Notes: generated by a model from the letters alone, not told the origin. DNA of 64,000 nucleotides from Isoetes taiwanensis (GCA_021234155.1 JAJEKV010000013.1:13431877-13495876), one strand, 5' to 3'. Positions 32,442 to 42,972 are shown, counted from the stretch's first letter. Numbers and translations are program-made.

Positions 32442-33792
32442 ATGGCGAACTAAACAGATCGCCAGAAGGCACGCCAGCGAATCTCCCAGTGCCCATGATC
32501 CTGCCCTGATACAGAGAATGCTTCAGGAGCGCCTCCTCAGGCATGACCAGTCTTCATCAAGTGAGAGAGCAGCTTCGGACGAACACCAAAACGAAGGATC
32601 CCAGCAGGAAGAGGAGGATGCACACTCCGATGCGGGAACAGAGGTCCTAGGCGAAGAGCAGTCGGACGTCATGCAGAAGGTTCTCGAAGAAGTGGAGGAG
32701 GAGGAAAGGAAGAACAAGCAGGAACAAGATCGAGTGGCGGAAGAACGTGAGGAGCAGAGGCAACCGACTCCCGAGCCAACCATCGAGGAGCAACTCGAAG
32801 CTTGGGTTCGAGAGAAGGAGGCTGAGGAGCGAGAGGAGCAAAGGGAGCCAATGCTCGAGCCAAGCGAAGCACAGGACCTCGCGGCGTGGATCAAAAAGCA
32901 CGAAGCAAAAGAACACCGCCGAGAAAGGAAGAGGGAAGAGAAGAAGAGGAAGAGCGAAGAGGAGGAGGCGAAAGCAGCCGAGGAACTGAAGAAGAAGAAG
33001 AGGAAGTTCGTGGTGGGCCCAAGGAAACTCAAGGAAGTTCCGCGAACAAAGAAACCCAACCCCAAGGTCGTCATCACCGAACGGTCAGCTGATCAGCCTC
33101 CGCCCTCCTCCGACGACTCTGATGACGAAGACTTCAACCCCAACACCAAAGGTGGAAGCTCTTCGAAACCCCCAGGTGATGAGCAGGCAATACCCGACCA
33201 GGAGCACCCCGACCTGGAGCAGCCGGACCAAGTGCAGAAACCCCCTAAATATCCGGCTTGGGACAGGAAGAAACAGCCACGGCCTGCCCGAGAATCCTAT
33301 GTCACGGACCCCGTCAAGATCTACGAGAGAAAGATGAGGGAACACGAGGCTTACATGAAGAAGTGGGAGGCTTACAACTCCTACTACCAGGAGAACAGGG
33401 TCAGGACCATCGAGGGTGGACATCCAACAAAGCAACAGACCTTAAGGCCGCCACCACAGAAGCCCAAGCCCCCCAAGAAGCTAGCCAAGAAGAAAGCCAG
33501 CAGGAAGGAGACCGAGAGAAGAGCACTAAGGGAGATCAGACACTTCCAGCGCAGCTACGGCTTCCTAATCCCCCGTGCCCCCTTTGCCCGTCTAGTCAGA
33601 GAAGTGATGCAGAACTTTAACACCGGCATGAGGGTAACAGACGAGATGCTGCTGGCACTTCAAGAAGCAGCTGAGCAGAAGATAGTGCAGCATTTTGAAG
33701 ACTCTACAGCCTGCACCGTGCATGCCAAGCGAGTAATTCTGATGAGGAAGGACATGCAGTTGGCCAGTATAATCAAAGGAGAACCCCATTAG
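32442..33792 (+). CDS. Histone H3-like protein with long charged insert, copy A
   Basis: The protein should be about 450 residues. The N-terminus reads RTKQIAR, an H3-tail relic. Then come Glu/Lys/Arg-rich coiled-coil-like segments, the acidic block SSDDSDDEDFNP, Pro/Lys-rich stretches, and a C-terminal 89-residue H3 histone fold. Fold landmarks are ALREIR, FARLVREV, LALQEAAE, FEDSTAC, HAKRV, RKDMQLA and KGEP. My hand alignment to canonical H3 residues 47-135 is gap-free with about 47 identities, including H3 Cys110, His113, Arg116 and Asp123 of the H3-H3 interface. Loop 1 has no insertion, unlike most CENH3. Compared with B, two bases are lost just after ATG GCG, so the 32442 ATG is out of frame. 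The body is open from TTG at 32353. A working copy would presumably make a chromatin protein; its partner histone and role are unknown. Confidence 0.88.
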
Positions 33793-33935
33793 AAATTTTG
33801 TAAATAATGAAATTTTGGTTAATACAAAAGAATTTTGAATAGATTATATGTGTAATCTTGCTTAAATAGGTTGAGTTAGCATGTAATAGCTTTTGTTTTA
33901 CTAAAATAGGACATCTCTAGAGCAAATAGTGAGAT

Positions 33936-34002
33936 GTCTCACACGTCGCGCCTGGTCTAAAAACAAAACTTCAGTTTTTGAACGAGGCGCAACGTGTGAG
34001 AC
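33936..34002 (+). repeat. Family hairpin 3, copy A
   Basis: 67 nt, the same arms as hairpin 1; 144 bp after the H3-like stop codon. Confidence 0.9.
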
Positions 34003-34134
34003 CTTGCCCAAAGTTGTCCAAATCTCCTCCAAATCGACCAAGTAAGAGGTCAATTCTGCCTAACTCGACGAGTCCAACATGTTTAGACCCTTAGATCAAC
34101 CAAATTGGATAATTTTGACCAAAATAGAGCAGAT

Positions 34135-34201
34135 GTCTCACACGTCGCGCCTGGTCTAAAAACAAAACTCCAGTTTTTGAACGAGGCGCAACGTGTGAGA
34201 C
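34135..34201 (+). repeat. Family hairpin 4, copy A
   Basis: 67 nt, identical arms to hairpin 1. It lies 193 bp before the second TATA box. Confidence 0.9.
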
Positions 34202-34393
34202 CTCCTAGCAATTTCTCCATCATAGCATATCCAATTGATCTCTAGCTTGTTGCAATAGGTTCCTTAGGTAATCCAGTCATGCTCAAACCCTCAAATTAGT
34301 CTTCCAATTCCCATTTGGACCTCAATATAGACTAGAATTGCCCAATCCCAAGAGTTTTTCAAGTCACCCAAAAATTAGGGTTTTCCCCTTCTC

Positions 34394-34402
34394 TATAAAT
34401 AG
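34394..34402 (+). promoter_or_regulatory. Internal TATA box upstream of ORF2, copy A
   Basis: TATAAATAG in CTTCTCTATAAATAGGTCCC, 121 bp before the ORF2 ATG. It is identical at 47087-47095 in copy B. Confidence 0.7.
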
Positions 34403-34514
34403 GTCCCCATTTCTCACCTAGCACCCTACAAGTTTGCTCTTGACTGTTTAGGCGATCTTCCAGCTCCCTGAGGGGCTTCTGCATCCGTTTGCTAGTCTCT
34501 TCTTCGCTAGATCA

Positions 34515-36040
34515 ATGGCGACTGCTGACTTCAGGCGATGGTACAGCGCCAGTGCCCATGCTGCCGAGGCTGATGTCAATGACATCTTCCGAGTCTTTAG
34601 GAAAGAAATAGATGTCCAAGCCACTCTGCACGCAATCCCAGCTTATAGATAAGTTCTGTCCGAGTTCCAAGCTAGGGTAGGATCGTCCTTAGTGCAGCTC
34701 CCCCCTTGCACATGCTACTTTGTTCCCTGGCAATCCCTTCAAGCAGCCTTGGGTGATGTTCCAAACATTGCCAAATACTTGACCAACAAGGCCCAGAGAT
34801 TGCCAGACTACATGGTCCTGACAGTTGACAGGGCCAAGTATTTCTCCTATACTGCAGCCTTAGCAATCTTTCTCTCCCACCGTGCCGAAAACCCCATGGG
34901 GGAAACCTCGATCCCTCCCATGGATGTGGACCCCTTAGCCTCCTCAGCAGCAGAGCAGCTCCTTTTGCAGTACCAACAGGAGCAAGAAGGAAGAGCAGGA
35001 GACGAAGAATCAGAAGAAGAGGACTACGTCGAGCTCGATCCAGCAGAAGAGCAGCGGTTAGCAGAGCAGGAGTTGCAGGAATTCGAACGGAGCCGGCAAA
35101 CCCTCAGGATTGCCCCACCCCTTGGGCTAGGTATCACAAGCCTAGCCCCCATTATCATCGACGGCGAGGAGCACCTGCTCCTCAGCGACATCCAGAACCT
35201 CCCCGAGTGCAGGGAAAGGGAGTATCGACTCGACGAGTTGCTGCAACAACTGCGGCAATCAGACCTGGATGATTTCATCGTCCGAGGAGCTTCCGACTTT
35301 CCACTTCAAGTAAGAGAAGCCGACACTTATACGGGAGAGTCGACTACTGACATCCAAGCCTACGGCAACATCAGCAGATGATGGAGGCTCGCGAACTACC
35401 GACTGAAGAGGAGTTTTATGCCCTCCAGGAACAGATGGGAATCCGCAGCAAGAGCTCAAACATTTTAATGCCAAGCTCTTCGACAACAGCCCCCCCAGAG
35501 AGAAGAGGCGAGTTCGACCTCAGGCGAGCTTCAGCAACAGTTAGGGATTACAGAGAGCTCACTGGGGTAGAGGTCGACGAATATGTCGGAAGGCATAGAC
35601 CGGGAGGCCAAGCAGGAGGAGAGTCGTCAGCAACACACAACGACAGGTCACTGAGGTACTACCTTCCCCTGCTGCTGGACGGGAGAATAGCGGTGATAGA
35701 CCGCAAATTCAGTCCCCGGGGAGAAGAAGGAGTGTTCATGCTTATTGCACTCTCAGGCTTCGGCAGGCATGCTCGAATAGCTGCAAATGTCGACTATGCT
35801 GTCCTAGTCAAGAGAGCAATAGCACTTGACATCTTCGACTTCGCCATACCTTTCCGACGGCAGGGAAGACTGGCAGTGACCACAGCGTACACCTCCGACC
35901 GCAGGGTAGAGGAATTAGTGAGAGCTTTGCAGGGCGGTTCATCAACCAACGTCCTCAGGAACTTGGGACGCTCGGTAGGAATGACCCAAGTTAAGAAGTT
36001 CCTCGAAGACAACCCATCCTACCGGCGATATCAAGAATAG
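34515..36040 (+). pseudogene. ORF2, conserved accessory protein of unknown function, copy A
   Basis: It starts MATADFRRWYSAS at the ATG at 34515 and would be about 508 residues. Regions in order are a helical N-terminal part (DVPNIAKYLTNKA, AALAIFLSHRA), a Glu-rich acidic segment (EESEEEDYVELDPAEEQ), a mixed central part (LGITSLAPIIIDGEEHLLL, LDELLQQLRQSDLDDFIVRG), and a folded-looking C-terminal part (LRYYLPLLLDGRIAVIDRKF, LIALSGFGRHARIAANVDYA, LDIFDFAIPFRRQGRLAV, NLGRSVG, NPSYRRYQE). I recognise no family. A TAA at 34650-34652 and a one-base deletion near 35372 interrupt it; copy B retains the base. It sits between its own TATA box and gag-pol. A structural, DNA-binding or silencing-suppressor role are all open guesses. 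Confidence 0.75.
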
Positions 36041-36180
36041 TTAGACTCTTGATCCCGGGGGCGTTGTATTAAGATATGATATAATATAAATATAATTTCT
36101 TTTGCACTTTAAATGTTTTGTTGATATATTTTGTTCCACAACTATACCAACGAACATATAATGCAAGAGAACGAATAAAA
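36041..36180 (+). other. Spacer between ORF2 and gag, copy A
   Basis: AT-rich (TATGATATAATATAAATATAA), suited to be the 3' UTR of ORF2 and intron end. No gene is seen. Confidence 0.5.
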
Positions 36181-36215
36181 CTAACCGTACAGCCATGACC
36201 TACTTGTGTATGCAG
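36181..36215 (+). other. Predicted gag 3' splice site, copy A
   Basis: CTAAC (possible branch point, 36181) followed 30 nt later by TTGTGTATGCAG. The same motif pair with the same spacing occurs in copy B (48482-48515). The exon would start at 36216. Confidence 0.65.
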
Positions 36216-39200
36216 CTAGAGGCCTAGGTTCAGGGGAACGACAACGCCGAGACCATAGGGAAGAACAGACCCCGCCTAGACCACCCCCGGCAAGGAGCCT
36301 GTATGAAGCATTCGGCGCAATGTCCCCAGAGGAAGAAATGTCACAGATGAGAACGGACCTCGAGCAGATAAAGGCTTTCTTGGCAGCACAATCAGAGAGT
36401 GGCCCAAACAACAATGTCCAATTGCCAGAAGCACCACCTAGGAAGAGGGGGAAGGACAAGAGAAGGAGCAAGAGGAGGAGGTCCACCAGCACGGAATCCT
36501 CCGACTCAAGCTCGGACTCAGACTCTGACTCCGAGGAAGAGGAAGAGCAGGCACAGGTCCGTAGGGATGGAAGGCAAAGGGACGCCACAGATGGACGGCA
36601 AAGGGACACAAAAGCCTCTGATTACCAGAAGAAGGTAGACTCTGCATTGGAAAATGTTTGGAAGGCCAGGAAGCTAGAGCAATTCTCAGGCGAGAACAGG
36701 TCAGGCATGGAGGCAGAGGCTTGGCTCGATGAGATGAGTGAATATGGCAACGCCTATGGTATGAAGGACAAGGATAAAGGCAGGGTGGCAACAGCCAACC
36801 TGAAAGGAGCAGCACGCATTTGGTGGAAAGGGTATGCCAAGGCCCATGGCTTAAGCAGGGATGCTTGCAAGTTCAAAAAGTTTGCTAAAGCTTTCAAGCA
36901 CCACTATGTCCCAAGAGAGCACAAGTCCAGCATGATGCAACAGTTTTACAGGTTGCAGCAGGGCAACAAATCAGTCCAGAAATATACAGAGGAATTCATG
37001 AGACTAAGGCTTTACGTGCCAAAGTTGGGTGAAAAGCATGCAGTGGAGAGCTATACTGAAGGGCTGAATGAAGAGATCCGCAAGCTTGTAAGGGCAATAA
37101 ACCCTAAGACAGTATCAGAAGCAGAGTCCAAGGCAATAAGCTTGCAAGGGACGGGGCCTCAGAATAGCGGGCAAAGGCAGCAGTATTACCAGGATAAAGG
37201 CAAGGCAACAGGGAGTTATAGCCCTAGGGCAGCCAGTCCAGGTCCAGCTAGAGCCCCGTATGGTGGCAACCAGGGGAAGCAGCAGGAGAAGAAGCAGGTG
37301 TCCTTCAAGGACAAGCAGGAGGGGTCAAACTACTCCAAAGCAGTGCGGTCCTTTTTGCAGGCAATGCCCAAGGAAAAGAGGCAGGAGTGCATAGAAAAGC
37401 AGCTTTGCTTCAGGTGTTTCCAGCCAGGCCACAGGACAGCGAACTGCCCCTACGTCATGAGTGCAGCGCTAGCCGAGTTGGGAGATTGGGACACTCCGTC
37501 TGACGACGACGGCGAGGCAGCCCGCGACTATATTCAGGGTGAGTGTCATATTTTTGCCGCAATAGACACAGAACAAGCAGAGAGCCAGTATAAAGTAATT
37601 TCCACAATAGGGAAGGCTAAGGCCAAGTCCTTCATAGTCCTGATAGACTCAGGAAGTAGCCATAACTTTGCATCCCCCAGAATGGTTGAAATGTTGAAGT
37701 TGAAACCACTGAAGTCGAAGCCAAGGCCCGTCGTCTTAGCAAGTGGAGCAGTAAGGCAGACAGCAGGTAAGAGGATCAACTTTGACATCGACTTGCCAGG
37801 GATTAATATCCAGATGGGGGCAGAAGTAATGGGCATTGGCAAGTATGACTTGATCATAGGAATGGAGTACCTTGGACCAGCAGGAGCCATCATCGATTGT
37901 GGAAAGCGGAAGGTGACCTTCACAACACCCGACGGCAAGATCATTGAGATTACAGGTAAAGAGGTTGTTCCCATCATGCAGTGCATGTCAAGTAAACAGC
38001 TGTTCAAGTGCATCAAGAGCGAGCAGATAGCATACATCTTCAAGCTTGAGATTGAAGAGCCCGAATCAGAAGAAAGCAAAGAAGACAAAGTGCTCAGCAA
38101 GTTGCCCAAGCAAATAGCTAAGTTGATCACGGAGTTCCACGATCTCTTTCCAGATGAGATCGAGCACCTCCCTCCTTACAGGGGAGTCGAGTGTGAGATA
38201 ACACTCGAACCAGGGACGAAGCCGACAAGCAAGGTTCCATACAGAATGACGACACAGGAGCTGACGGAGCTAAAGAAGCAATTGCAGGAGTTGCTCGACC
38301 TAGGCTTCATTAGACCTAGTGTCTCACCATTTGGAGCACCCATTCTTTTTGTCAAGAAGAAGGATGGCAGTCTAAGGATGTGCATAGACTATAGGCAGTT
38401 GAACAAGCACACCATCAAGAACAAGTATGCACTCCCCAGATCGGATGACTTGATGGATCAGCTTCAAGTGGCAAAGGTCTTCTCCAAAATCGACTTAAGG
38501 TCAGGCTATCATCAGATCCGGATAAAGGAGGAAGATATTCATAAAACCGCCTTCAGAACGCGGTACGGGCACTACGAGTTCACGGTAATGCCTTTCGGCT
38601 TATCGAATGCCCCAGCAACGTTCATGAGGCTCATGAACGACATCTTCAGGGAGTTCTTAGACACCTTTGTGATAGTGTTCTTTGATGACATTTTGGTGTA
38701 TAGCAGATCCCTTGAAGAACACGTACAACACTTAAGGAGAGTGCTGGAGAAGTTGAAGAGGCACCAGTTGTACGCCAAGTTGTCGAAGTGCCACTTCGCA
38801 ACGGAGAAGGTGGAATATCTGGGTCATGTGATCTCAGCAGAAGGAATCTCGACCGATCCCGCCAAGATTGAAGCAGTGATTCAGTGGCCGGCACTGAAGA
38901 ATGTCCATGAGGTCAGAAGTTTCCTCGGCCTAGCAGGGTACTACAGGAAGTTCGTGAAGAACTTTGCCAAGATAGCGGCCCCGCTAACAGACCTGACGAG
39001 GGCGGAAAAGGTGAAAGATTGGGCAGAGCATTGGCACAAGAAAGCCCAAGCAGGGTTTGAATTGTTGAAAGAAGCTTTAACAACCGCCCCAGTCTTAACC
39101 CTGCCAGACCCAGAGAAAGATAAGCTTGTGGCGACAGATGCGAGTAAGATAGCCACAGGTGCAGTGCTCATGCAGGAAGAGCGTGTGGTAGCATATGATT

Positions 39201-41026
39201 CCAGGAAGATGAACGACGCCGAAACACGCTACCTGACGCACGATCAAGAATTGCTTGCGGTTGTCAGGGCATTAAGAATTTGGAGGCACTACCTCTTGGG
39301 AAGGAAGTTCCAATTGGACACAGATCACCAGAGCCTCCAATATGTATTCACGCAACCACACCTTAACCTGAGGCAGCGAAGGTGGATGGAGTTCCTCGAG
39401 GAATATGACTTTGATATAGTCTACAAGCCAGGGAAGCTCAACGTGGTAGCGGATGCGCTTTCAAGGCATCCCCTGACAACTAGAGTGCATTGCAATGCAA
39501 TTTCGACGCTCTCCAGCGACTTCGGGAAGAAGATTGAAGAATCCTTCCCAACGGATGTGGACTTCAAGGAAGTATGGGCAAGTTTATGCAGGGAAGCAAG
39601 AACAGATAAGGAGAGAGAAACCTTCAAACATTTTAAGAAGGAAGGTAACCTCTTATACCATAAGAACAAGTTGTGCGTGCCAGAATCATCAGGTGTAAGG
39701 AAATTGATCCTCCACGACACGCACAACAGTCCAATAGCTGGCCATGCTGGATTCATGAAAACATATTTCAAAGTACGCAGCAGCTATTATTGGCCAGGAA
39801 TGAAGAAGCAAGTAGCTCGCTACATCAAGGAATGTCCGCTATGTCAGCAGACGAAGGCGGAGCAGCTTCGAATTCCAGGGGCATTGGAACCCTTAGCGGT
39901 GCCAAACGCTAAGTGGGAGGTCATCAGCATGGACTTCATAACAGGGCTTCCAAGGACAGTAAGAGGGAAGGATGCCTTGATTGTAGTGGTCGATAAGTTG
40001 TCGAAGATGGCACATTTTGTGCCTTGCAGGACTACAGACACGGCTATGGATACAGCGAAGCTCTTCACCAAAGAAATTTTCAGGCTTCATGACATGCCAA
40101 GGGAGATTATCTCGGACAGAGATCCGAAGTTCATGAGCACCTTTTGGCAAGACCTCTTTGCGACGATTCAGAAGAAGCTATCCATGAGCACGGCCTATCA
40201 TTCCCAGACGGATGGCCAAACGGAGCGGACCAACAGAATTTTGGAGGACATGCTACGAAACTATGTCTAGAACAAGCAAGGTATGTGGGAAGAATTTATT
40301 CACTTGGTGGAGTTTGCCTACAATAGCACCAAGCAAGAATCATCCCAAATGTCGCCGTTTATGATCAATTACGGCTATCAATGCCTAACTCCAGACACTT
40401 GGCACAATCCCGTGTCAAAAGTAGAGGTTTCGCAGCAAATGTTGGCCGATATGCAGTAGCTGGTGGAAGAAGTTCGAGGATATCTTCTGGCAGCAAGGAG
40501 TCGACAGAAGAGCATCGCCGACAAGCATCGAACAGTCAGAGAGTTCCAAGTTGGAGATGATGTATGGCTCAAGATCAAGGTAAAGCAGGCGAAGCTCCGC
40601 ATCGGAAATTGTAAGAAGCTTGCTCCAAGGTGGGCTGGACCTTTCAGAATAGTCAAGAGAGTAGGTAATCAATCCTACAAGTTAGACTTGCCAGCACACC
40701 TAAAGATTCATAAGGTCTTCCACGTGAGTTTGTTGAAGAAGCATACTCCAAACCCAGATGAAGTCTTGGACACTCCAACGTTGTTGGAAATGACGGAGGA
40801 GCAGCTGGAAATAGTTCCAGAATTGATTCTTGATAAAGCCTTCAAGAAAACAAGGAGGTCGGAATTTCTCCAGTATTTGGTCAAGTGGAAACACTTGCCA
40901 GTGGAAGACGCGACATGGGTACTTAAGAAAGATCTAGTAAAGCAGTACCCACAGTTTATGGGGCAATGGGACGGCAAGGTCATCTCCGAAGAAATCGGCT
41001 TAGGCATGTCGATTTGTGTAGATTAA
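36216..41026 (+). pseudogene. Gag-pol polyprotein with C-terminal chromodomain, copy A
   Basis: One frame runs from the predicted acceptor to 41026. Numbering residues from 36206, it has a Ser/Arg/Asp-rich N-terminus, the retrotransposon gag domain (about 150-310, KLEQFSG to EAWLDEM to RIWWKGY), and a CCHC knuckle ([14 protein letters not shown], from 401). The aspartic protease has DSG at 481. The reverse transcriptase is FDDILVY (Asp-Asp 827-828), RNase H has TDAS at 978, and the integrase has an HHCC finger then D1243 and DRD with [10 protein letters not shown]. After GPF (APRWAGPFRIV), a chromodomain follows (LQYLVKWKHLPVEDATW). This is the chromovirus order. TAG codons at 40268-40270 and 40457-40459 interrupt the integrase. 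There is no ATG at the 5' end, consistent with the LTR leader exon. Chromodomain integrases of this class can steer insertion to methylated-H3 chromatin. Confidence 0.93.
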
Positions 41027-41051
41027 TTCTATGTATAGTTAAGATTAATCT

Positions 41052-41088
41052 ACGCATGCAACCTATGCTAGGTATGGGTTGCATGCGT
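41052..41088 (+). other. Conserved stem-loop after pol, copy A
   Basis: ACGCATGCAACC (41052-41063) pairs perfectly with GGTTGCATGCGT (41077-41088) around a 13-nt loop. A 9-bp version is present in copy C. Confidence 0.65.
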
Positions 41089-41892
41089 TGTTACCGATGA
41101 TGGGACCACTACGGTGATCTCTAGGGCGTGGTGTAATGTCAATGTAGGCATGACCGCGTTTCCGCTTGGATGAGTGGAAGGTAGATTAGAAAGTCTACTT
41201 CTGTCCCACGGAAGTAGACGACCTTGAGAGAAAGGAGGTCATGGAGGAATGCATTGATAGGAAAAGCACCTCTAGCCCCATATATGCGTTGATAGGAGGA
41301 ATCTGGCCTTCACTCCCCATATACGGGAAGGACCTATCCTCCACGTTGGGCAACTAAAGGTGTAGGCATGAGCGGCATATAGGCATGATAGGGCGCTGTC
41401 TCCACGGCCACGATGGAAGAAGCATCCTCTTCCTACGCCGGGAGATTAGCCATGCATTTGTAGATAGGTGGGGTGGTCACCATATAACCAAAATTTTTTA
41501 TTAATAATTAAAATGGTACTAACGTAGTGTCGACCTGCAGGCCAATAGAGCGCTCCGGAGGGCAAGGAGGTCGAGCTACGAAGACTTGCAACACAAATTT
41601 TGTTGGAATGTGTTGCAAGGAATCATGAGTACCTCGAACGATAATTATATATGAAATGTTAAAATTTGGATTGTCGTGATAAGTGAAATAATTGAGTAAC
41701 TGTTTTAATGATGTTACGAATTGATAAGTTATTTCATAAGTTAAGGGCGTAATAATGTTATAAAAATATTACTTTAAGGCAATCATAATAAATGTGTAAG
41801 TATCATAGTACTATATTGTATGCATCAAGTTGTTGCAGGTTAGGAAGATTCCAAGGTGGGGAGACCCACGATGCTGCAGACAGCATCATTCC

Positions 41893-41905
41893 AAGGTGGG
41901 GAGAA
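41893..41905 (+). other. Polypurine tract of copy A
   Basis: AAGGTGGGGAGAA directly precedes the 3' LTR. A near copy, AAGGTGGGGAGA, lies 40 bp upstream (about 41854-41865), and the same doubling is present in copy C (10969-11025). Confidence 0.75.
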
Positions 41906-42972
41906 TGTGACATTCCAGCACAGTATACAGTCCCAGGACGTATACTGTACTGCCTCGTCACGCGTACACGCCACCCCGACTGACGTGTACGCCGACATGT
42001 AGCTAGGCGGGTAGCCCTAGGGGGCAACTTGCAAGGTATGTGCATTTATTAATGTGCACATTTACCAATGTGCACATTTATCTAGGTGCACATTTTTCCA
42101 TGTGGACACCTTTATGCCACCTAGCCATTAAAGGCAAGTGGGCCACACCCAATTATCCCACATGCTTAAAGGGATAATTGGAAACCCTAGCTCTAAACCC
42201 TTGTCTATTTAGGTAGGAGAAACCCTAACTTGCCATTTTCGTTCCTAGGGTTTTAGAGCTCTGTTTTGGCTGCCCCAGGAGTCAAAACCGCCTCCCAGAC
42301 TCTGTCTGAGCGAATTGCACCATTAGTTTTCCTTGATTCGAGCAGTTCAGCAGGATGGTCGAGCTCAGGTCAGGAGGAGCAACCCAAGGATCAGGTATTT
42401 AGTCAATTTAATAGCCTAAACCGTCTTCCAGTCATTGTATCAATAGGTTTAGCCTATTAAATTGCCCATAGTAGCCATCTAGATTCTCAGATCCCAGACA
42501 TTAACTAAAGAACCTAACTCTATGATATAGATTAAATATAGTTCTTTAGTTCTTCTGTGATGTATATGGATGATGTATCTCTGTGAGCTCCTTGTATTGG
42601 GAAGGGGGGTAGAGGCCCTAAAGCTTGGTAGTTGATGCTCCTAGATTAGCCTCTCTAGCACACTATAGATTCGGCCTGTGTACAAGAACCACACCGGGTT
42701 GTGGGTGAAGGGGCCAGACTGGCTAAGAAGGAGGTTCGTGTTCTGACTCTTGAACGATCCCTCTGGTGTGTAAGGCCTACCGGAGATCATTGTGACTAGG
42801 CCTAATGGCTTGCCACTGAGTGCGGGCAAGGCATGGGCTCGACACCCGTGGAGTGGTGTTCACTTTCCAGTGGATTAAGTCGAATAAGGGCAGTGGCTCT
42901 CTAGTCACCTTGAGTCAGCATGGAGACCTCTGGGGGGAGAGATCCCTACCTGCCCCATCGGAACTGGGGAGA
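41906..42972 (+). repeat. 3' LTR of copy A, truncated by copy B
   Basis: It matches the first 1067 bp of the 5' LTR with about 19 differences counted by eye. It is cut at GGGGAGA, where copy B's TGTGACG begins. It also contains the leader ATG and GTATTT donor. Confidence 0.92.

Larger units (their letters stand above)
41027..41905 (+). other. 3' internal region of copy A
   Basis: Non-coding. It is homologous block by block to copy C's 10969-12060. It contains a stem-loop right after pol (41052-41088) and two polypurine-like tracts. Confidence 0.75.
30194..42972 (+). mobile_element. Copy A: chromovirus-type LTR retrotransposon with H3-like gene and ORF2
   Basis: The order is 5' LTR, tRNA-iMet primer-binding site, hairpins 1 and 2, TATA box, H3-like gene, hairpins 3 and 4, TATA box, ORF2, splice acceptor, gag-pol with chromodomain, 3' region, polypurine tract, 3' LTR. 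The 3' LTR is interrupted after 1067 bp by copy B. Over that shared length I count about 19 differences between the two LTRs by eye, so it is a fairly recent insertion. The target duplication cannot be tested because the right end is missing. Damage is limited: a 2-base loss after the H3 ATG, one stop and one frameshift in ORF2, and two TAG codons late in pol. Confidence 0.93.

Noticed and set aside
32442-33792. Interpretation as a CENH3 (centromeric H3)
   Set aside because: The fold aligns to canonical H3 without the loop 1 insertion usual in CENH3, and the tail matches canonical H3 rather than a CENH3 tail.
32442-33792. Interpretation as a host H3 gene interrupted by repeats
   Set aside because: Three copies lie at the same place in three related elements, share the long insert absent from host H3, and are flanked by family-specific hairpins and TATA boxes.
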